A DNA stretch of 64,000 bases from positions 299,626-363,625 of the forward strand of contig MNCI01005225.1 in assembly GCA_015680685.1 (NCBI GenBank), written 5' to 3'. The DNA comes from Gnetum montanum. Lineage: Eukaryota; Streptophyta; Gnetopsida; Gnetales; Gnetaceae. Positions 57,600-64,000 of the stretch are shown in pieces. The notes beneath the pieces were generated by a model. That model made no database searches and was not told the origin of the DNA. It worked only from the letters and a program-made list of their open reading frames with translations. Both the position numbers and the translations under genes were made by a program. Numbering within the stretch: the stretch's first letter is position 1; every line of letters starts with the position of its first letter.

Positions 57600-58268
57600 T
57601 AGTAGATTCTAGCACTTGATCATGATGCAAAGGAGGTGTAAATGTTCAGTGAGGACTAGTTCCCTCATTTGGGTTATGCATTCTATACTCAACGAGTCCC
57701 TAAGACTTGTTTTAATGATTTGGTATGGCTCCCTAATCCTTGAGTACCAGGGGATGATGACAAGGTTGGATGGGACAAGTTCTATGATGAGGGTGATCAA
57801 CCCCATGCTATCCATGTTTATCCATTGTAGCAGCAACAATTTGGAGATGGGGTTGCTATTTTTCAATACTTGGAGGCAATAGAGGCTAGGATGAACACAT
57901 ACATAGATTTTCCTATTACAAGGATGGATTTATTTGAGTCTCAAATGCATCAATGTTTAGGCCATGTAGAGAGGAGATAGACCCATCTCACCATCAACTG
58001 TGAAACCATAGCTAGTTATAAATTTCAAAAGTTGAGGGTAGTGCACAAAGACAATGGTTCAGGGGAGTTGGTGGATGACATTTCTAATCCAAAGTTGATG
58101 GGCATGACCACACCAGAGCCCATAGTAGAGGCAATCCCATTAGATACATCTCAGATAAGAGATAACCCTATTGAGTTAGATGATGACATAATGAATGAGA
58201 TAGATTTCATGGACACAATAGCTACAAAAGCAATGAAGGAGGATACCCACATTGAGGATGCTGAATAG
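57600..58268 (+). pseudogene. Unidentified acidic protein relic
   Basis: One phase reads from 57753 to a TAG at 58266-58268 with only two internal stops (about 57828 and 57978). Pieces are DDDKVGWDKFYDEGDQPHAI, QQQFGDGVAIFQYLEAIEAR, ITRMDLFESQMHQCLGHVER, and an open 78-codon end with LVDDISNPKLMGMTTPEPIV and IELDDDIMNEIDFMD. The protein is acidic at both ends with a possibly helical middle. It could be the C-terminal part of a retroelement gag- or env-like protein, but I do not recognise it. Confidence 0.4.
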
Positions 58269-58689
58269 TCATTGTTGACTCTTATTTTCCTATTTTTTTT
58301 ACCATGTACATTATTATGGTTTATGTTACAATTGATTAACTAGGTTACTTGATTGTTGGACATGTTTTTTTTTTTTTTTTTTTTTGTCATTTGGTGTTTT
58401 GTTTCTTTATAAAACACTTTGGTTTGAGGTAATTAAAGTTAAAGAGTTTGGCCATTTCTGCATTGCCTAATATTCATTTTTTCTATAGGAATCATTCCAA
58501 AGATGCCAAAATAATGAAATAACCTTATCGCAACTAAGTAAAATATTAATTGCATTCTTCATTTCTATATTTGGGAAAATAATTTCCAATTTAAGATGAT
58601 AATAATTGGTCTCTACATTTAGTAAGAATAAGAATTTAAACATATTGCAAGGTCATGTAGATCACATGACCTCATAGTAAATGATTTCT
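58269..58689. other. Spacer with a 21-base T run
   Basis: A T run lies at 58365-58385. Nothing else supported. Confidence 0.6.
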
Positions 58690-59310
58690 ATGGAGACATG
58701 TAAGTTGCAGTCACACGCACTGGTAAAATCTTGTTTTTGTTCAAAGATGTGATTGCCTACGAGGCATACTCTAGCAATCAGCTAATGAGTCCTATGGATT
58801 GCATACCCTCACACCAAATACAAAAACATGAAGTAATGAAATGCGACCTTGTATGAGTCACACTATATTGTTGATACTATTCAAATCAAGACTATGCACA
58901 TGAATCATGTGAATCATACTTCCTCGCACTGCTAAACAAAGGTTTCTATTACAAACTATGTCCACATCTGAGTTGCATATTCGTTGAACAATTGTTCACA
59001 ACTTCAGCTATCTATCAAATTTTGCATATCACACCCCCTTGCACTATGAAAAAAGGTTTTTGCTACTAATTATGATGAGTTGTGATACATAAAAAATCAT
59101 ATAATTGTGACTTGCACAACATTGCACATGTATTTTGCAATATTGTGATGGATTGCAAGGTGCGTAGATTCACAACTTCTAATGTGTTACTAGACATAAT
59201 GTTTTGCATTGTTTCATGGCCAAAGGACAAACAATTTTGCACCTTGTTGTGAGTGACTACATCTCGCATTCACTGGCAGGAACTCAATGTGAGTAAGGTG
59301 TGATATGCAT
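58690..59310. repeat. Region dense in TTGCA/TGCAA-type words
   Basis: It has the same character as 46260-46870: CTTGCACTATG, ATTGCACATG, TTTTGCAATATTG, GATTGCAAGG, TCGCACTGC and others in both orientations within 600 bp. It may be the subterminal part of a DNA transposon. Confidence 0.4.
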
Positions 59311-59727
59311 GTTTTACAGTTGATCAAGAAAAGTAAAATGATAAAATTATGCTACTTACAGAAAAGAGGACATGAAAAGCATATTTTGTATAGATATTAT
59401 GACAACTTACTTGGTTGATGGGAACAATATTTTGAACATAGATTGAACCTTACAAATTAGAGATTACCTTTTTATAATTTCAAAAAATAATAATCACAAT
59501 ATGAAACAAATGAACACTATATATATTTCCAATTGATAAACTTGATATAATATACATTGTTCTCCCATGTACAAAACATTTTCCTATCATTAAATATGGC
59601 AAGGAGGCATTTACATCATTTAATTTTTTTGACATTAGAAACGGGATAAGGTCCATGCTCACTACAATCCTTATGGACAATATGTTGAACATCATTGAAT
59701 ATTGTATAAAAAAGATGCTAACCTATA
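59311..59727. other. Unassigned AT-rich DNA
   Basis: Nothing recognised. Confidence 0.4.
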
Positions 59728-59830
59728 ATAAAGATGTTAGCGTAGTGGTAAAGACTCTTAATATACTAATTCCAAGTTACATGTTTGATTTTGGTAGGCA
59801 ATATTGGTTATCATAGAGGTGTTACCTTAG
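59728..59830 (+). mobile_element. SINE-like unit with tRNA-type A and B boxes, copy 1
   Basis: TAGCGTAGTGG at 59738-59748 fits the pol III A-box consensus TRGYNNARNNG exactly. GTTTGATTTTG at 59783-59793 resembles the B box GGTTCGANNCC with C-to-T changes. The 45-base start-to-start spacing is that of a tRNA gene. A partner lies at 60515. The 3' end is not defined. Confidence 0.45.
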
Positions 59831-60514
59831 GTGTAAGAGTAATGGCTTGGAAAAACTAGGTTGAAGGTTTTATTCTAGTAAGCTATGTTGAGTTATGTAC
59901 ATTAAAAAAAATCTATAAAAGAAGTTATGAAACTAGTCTGATATGAAGAGATCTTAGTGGATGGAAATATAGTAAAACTATTTAAATTTATATAATGGGT
60001 GTTTAGGGGTTTCTAAGGTTACCACTAATCATAAGCAATACACAACTGTACATTCTAACTCTTTTTAGGTTTATAATTTCATCTTAATGTCATGAATCAA
60101 ATGGAGAACCTAATCAAACTAACTAATTATAATACAAATTGAATGTCCACTGACATCATTAAACATTGATCTCATAACATGTTAAACACATCATGATCAT
60201 ATCTAACATTGTACCCCTTGTGCAATGTTTGCTACAAATCCATGGTACCTAGTTACCAAGTCTAGCAAAATTAGTGCACATATGTCTAATCATAACCATA
60301 ATCAAGAATATTTACTCATAAGCATATATCATATCTATCATTCATAGAGCAAAGACCACAAAGCAGAGCCAATCAATGACTAACTAGATTCATAACACAA
60401 AGGGCTCAATCACATCATAAAGGGTTCTAACACATTACATACTAAGATAATTAGGGCTATTTATGATAGAGGTATGATGTTGCACTCATCATAAACTCTT
60501 TTTTAGGTGGTATC
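59831..60514. other. Unassigned AT-rich DNA
   Basis: No gene recognised. Confidence 0.4.
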
Positions 60515-60610
60515 ATGGATAACGGGTTAGCCTAGTGGCAAGACTCTTGATTTGGAAGCTCCAAGTCATGGATTTGATTTTGGTAGGTAATGTTAAGTTA
60601 TAAAATTTTA
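60515..60610 (+). mobile_element. SINE-like unit with tRNA-type A and B boxes, copy 2
   Basis: TAGCCTAGTGG at 60528-60538 is again an exact A box. GATTTGATTTT at about 60571 is a decayed B box, 43 bases further on. Between them AAGACTCTTGAT and CCAAGT are shared with copy 1, and TTTGATTTTGGTAGG follows in both. Confidence 0.45.
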
Positions 60611-63600
60611 ATTACTTCATATTTAAATGATTATGTAGTTTGTGCAAGTTCACATGTAGTTGTTGGTTTAGATTTTCTTTCTATTAGCTCTATTTATGTA
60701 GAATCCATAATGACCAACCTCTAAATTCACTACAATTTTTTCCCTCTTAATACATAAGGTAACTAATAAGGATATGACTCATTATAATAGTGGGTTGGTT
60801 ACAAGACCTTTGTACCTCCATCTCATTAGTCTTAACAAGTTATTAATGAGATGAGACCTATCAACTCTTTGTAATTCTAAGGATTAATGTAGTGATTACA
60901 TATCATCTATCTTTAGTAGTACTTATGAGACCTCAAAGATTAGTATAGCCAAGGGTGATAGCTAACACTTCTCATCACTTAGAAAGCTAGAAAACATCAA
61001 ACATTTGTGTAACTCACTTGCTTCAAGTTTTGTTTTACAAGTAACACTAATAGATGTTGTTTGATGTAATTCCGATCCTTCACTATGTTTTCATCAAATA
61101 AGATGATTTAATTTATAATAGGTTTCAAATAGTAATTGGGAAAAAAATATAGGTTTGAATAAATTTTCCTATACAAGATGGTGTTAAATCCCCATATTGA
61201 AGGTAATCTATAACACTTTGTCCTACTACTCCTAGCTAGGGTAGAGTGTTGTCTAGGATTACTAGTAATAACATAATGGAAGCATGATAAATTGGCAGTT
61301 CATGATGTATGAAAATACATTAAGAATAAATTGACATATGTATATATTATGAAGAATCAAATTGCATAAAAATCCATGTCAAATCAAAGATTAAGCATAC
61401 ATTTTAGTTTATAAAATTCCATGTCTCTACATAAGCCAAAAAGATGCATTATTTTCATAAGATACAAAAACACATAAACATCATCATATATATAATAGTG
61501 AGGGTCATACAATATGAATAGTCCACTCTACTATACATGGAAATATACATCAACCAATCCCTAAAGATTTTCCCCTCCTTTGCTCCCTCTCTCAGTGCTC
61601 ACCTGCACCTCTGTAGCTTCCACCTGTAACTAAAAAAAGTCAGTATAAAATTGTGGAAAGCCTTTACACTTCCCTTACAAGATGGTCAACAAGTGTTACA
61701 CTAGAGGAGAGGAATGAGGTACAAGATAACCTACATCAATTTTCAATCTTGCTCATGCTCTAAGCAACACATGTACATATGATATCACACATAGCATTGG
61801 CATAATTATTACTACAATAAATAGATTACTATCACATAGTCATAGACATAATTATTGTTAGACATAATCAATTATACAACCATTACACCACACCACATAC
61901 ATCTCCACTATTATTCCCATGCCATCATACCCACTCCATATCATCAAACAACACATTCACCACACAATCATAGGTCAATCATATATATATATATTCCATA
62001 ATATAACTCATAAACCAATACAATCTTATACACCTTACCCATGTGGTTGCTAGCATATCCACACTTAATGTAGCATGTGAAATGTTGCCATGAGTACTCT
62101 TAAACAACCATTGCCTGTAAGTCTTTTATTTACCCACTTGGTGCTAAGGTCCATCAACCTATGACCCCTAACCACTAGCCTTATGAAGGACTGGCTATAG
62201 GGATGAACACACCTATGCCATGTACTAGCCATAGGGACCAACACACCTACACTCTCCCACTCTTAGGATGAGGCCTGAGATAGGAACCTCACTAATGCAT
62301 CACAATGGAGGTCAATCAATAACTACCTCTAGGGTAACTAGTCCATACCCTTGTACTAGCACCACCTACTAATGATCACTATAAGTGTCATTACGAAGAC
62401 ATGTACAACTCTAAGCTAGCTTAAGTCAATACATGTCGTAAGCACAACATATCCAAAACACACATAACATATCCACACCTAACAGTCACATTTATTTCAT
62501 GAAAATAATAGCACAGCTTGGCAAAAAAAAATTTACACTACAATCATATTTCATAAATTATAAATAACTTTATAAAGTGACCACTATTGCAACTTCTACG
62601 ATAATATATGCCCAAAGAGAAAACCAATTCCACAATTAGAAAGTACTTCCCAAGATAATCCCAATGATACTAATTTCACCTAAATCAGACTCATGGAAGC
62701 AAAGTTATGTGTTTAAAGTTTAATTAATAAAATAATAAATAATAATATTTAATTACAGCTAGTGATAATTAAAACCCCTAAAAACTCCCGTGAAACAATA
62801 TGCCCATAACTTTAATATTCAATCATGCTAACCTCATCAACATCACATCTAATATTTCACAAGCCCACATTATGTCATACATCGCATATTTATTAATAAA
62901 TAATTCATTACCAAAATTGTAAAACTTCAAGAAATCTAGAAAACAACACATATAATTTTAATCTTTTAACTATCTGTCCCACATGCCTACATTACATGAT
63001 CATATATACTAATTTGGCATAAAAATCTAGGGAAAAAGTAAAGACAACCCACTTATTAAAATTATTATGGTAGAAAGTTTGAAATAAGCATAAAACATTC
63101 AAAAATCTAGCAAAACTCCATTTTACTCCAAACAAGTTCCACACCTACATATATATGACTACAACAATCCCAAATCTAGGTTTAGCATAAGAAAAAATCC
63201 ATCCACAAAGCTCAAAATTCAAAAAAATAATGGAAAAATAAGAAGGAAGAAAAGAAAACCAAAGAGGAACAAAATCAAATTTTTGTTTCCATTTCAAAAA
63301 ACTAAAAAAACCCATATGAAACAAAAAAGGTAGTGATGAAAAAAAAAGATGGTTGTGCCTTTTTATTATGCATGATGTATAATGCATAAGCATTATATGT
63401 TAAATTCATATTTCTTCTGTACACACATCACTTGCAAAATCCAATTTTCATTTTTACTTTTACTTTTTTTTCAAACTAAACCTTTTTTTATAAGTTTATT
63501 TCTTTTGTCCCTTCACAACTAATACCTTGCATTTCAAACGTGTGTAACAAATACACTAGAACTCTAACTTAGAATTTGTTTGAACCTACGAGATCCATAT

Positions 63601-63741
63601 TAGATGCTCTACACATTCATATGCTAAAATCATATTTGAACATCACACAACATAGTGCTATAGTTCAAATGTATAAACATCAAAATCACACATAAAGCAT
63701 AAATACATACCGAATAGATAATCTTGTACCCCAATCCAACA
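60611..63741. other. Long AT-rich stretch without recognisable genes
   Basis: I found no coding motif on either strand. Small items are a hairpin at 60819-60853 (CATCTCATTA/TAATGAGATG), an AT dinucleotide run at 61981-61993, and a near-duplicate of about 35 bp at 62180-62250 (CTATAGGGATGAACACACCTA and a variant). By position, the part next to 63742 should be the leader and gag side of the minus-strand LTR element M, but no gag can be read. Confidence 0.4.
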
Positions 63742-63759
63742 TCCTTGCCAACAACATCA
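63742..63759 (-). other. Decayed primer-binding site of LTR element M
   Basis: On the minus strand this is TGATGTTGTTGGCAAGGA, directly after the LTR end. It matches the tRNA-Asp-type site at about 12 of 18 positions. Confidence 0.5.
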
Positions 63760-63760
63760 C

Positions 63761-64000
63761 TAATGAGTGACAAGGTACCCCTACACCCAACCATACAAAT
63801 CACAAAGTGTTCACATGCAATCCAATCGAATTGCACATACTATAGTTTTTGGTGCACACGTCTTCTAGATAATGAACCTTTCCCTAAGCTCATTTGTTAT
63901 CTTCCCAATTACACTTGTGATGCACATGGTATGGTTAAGTGTAATCAAGACATATGATTTTTATTATTTTATGTATTATGTTCTTTGGTACTTAAATAGA
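63761..64000 (-). repeat. LTR of element M (R-U5 end), runs out of the window
   Basis: On the minus strand it ends GGGGTACCTTGTCACTCATTA, like the A/B/C LTR ends. It contains the blocks ATGATTTTTATTATTTTA (plus strand, near 63953) and AACCATACAAATCAC (near 63790) that are conserved in their reverse complements. The rest lies beyond 64000. Confidence 0.7.

Noticed and set aside
60819-60853. Hairpin CATCTCATTA/TAATGAGATG as terminator or small RNA
   Set aside because: A 10-bp stem in AT-rich DNA is expected by chance and nothing transcribed is seen beside it.
63145-63393. 82-codon minus-strand ORF
   Set aside because: Phe and Leu-rich translation of A/T tracts; no similarity to gag where the gag of element M would be expected.

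Overview
The window is AT-rich nuclear DNA from a seed plant with a large, repeat-filled genome. The evidence is LTR retrotransposons of both plant superfamilies, LINE reverse transcriptases, a MULE transposase relic, SINE-like and MITE-like pieces, and primer-binding sites that resemble the complement of plant tRNA-Asp and initiator tRNA-Met. I see no intact host gene, no rRNA or tRNA gene and no prokaryotic feature. The species cannot be fixed from the sequence. Almost all coding sequence is old and broken by stops and frameshifts. There is a 190-base N gap at 5308-5497 and a single N at 12459.

Layout. 399-2490: minus-strand LTR element, family K; further copies at 18253 and 28060. 2977-6670: remains of two related plus-strand LTR elements (D and E); D carries an unrecognised open 181-codon ORF. 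6690-16986: a Ty1/copia element (G), split inside its integrase by a 6.4-kb Ty3/gypsy derivative (F, 7250-13669) with an exact CCTTT target duplication. 18831-21080: minus-strand copia (I) whose LTR was hit by gypsy-type element A (21298-25944). 26291-28059: unassigned AT-rich DNA with a MITE-like foldback. 28060-36377: K3, then gypsy-type element B. 36378-39660: two different minus-strand LINE relics with a dispersed repeat (H2, partner of H1 at 17055) between them. 40376-42840: tandem array of about 264-bp monomers. 43160-45760: MULE transposase relic. 47545-48720: minus-strand copia (J). 49672-56659: element C, the fullest member of the A/B/C family. 57600-58268: acidic unidentified ORF relic. 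59728 and 60515: two SINE-like units. 63742-64000: minus-strand LTR edge that runs out of the window.

The most interesting system is the A/B/C family. Each has LTRs of about 0.93-1.03 kb (TGATGA...CTCATCA) and a tRNA-Asp-like primer site. Each carries a gag-like region and then 1.7-2.2 kb with no recognisable protease, reverse transcriptase or integrase. This looks like a non-autonomous gag-only (TR-GAG-like) family that depended on enzymes supplied in trans. All three copies keep a similar antisense reading frame in that 3' region. Other points worth a second look are the 264-bp array beside the MULE, the D-element ORF, a 122-bp foldback near the 3' end of F, and the U3 minisatellite that grew from 5 to 12 units between the two LTRs of C.
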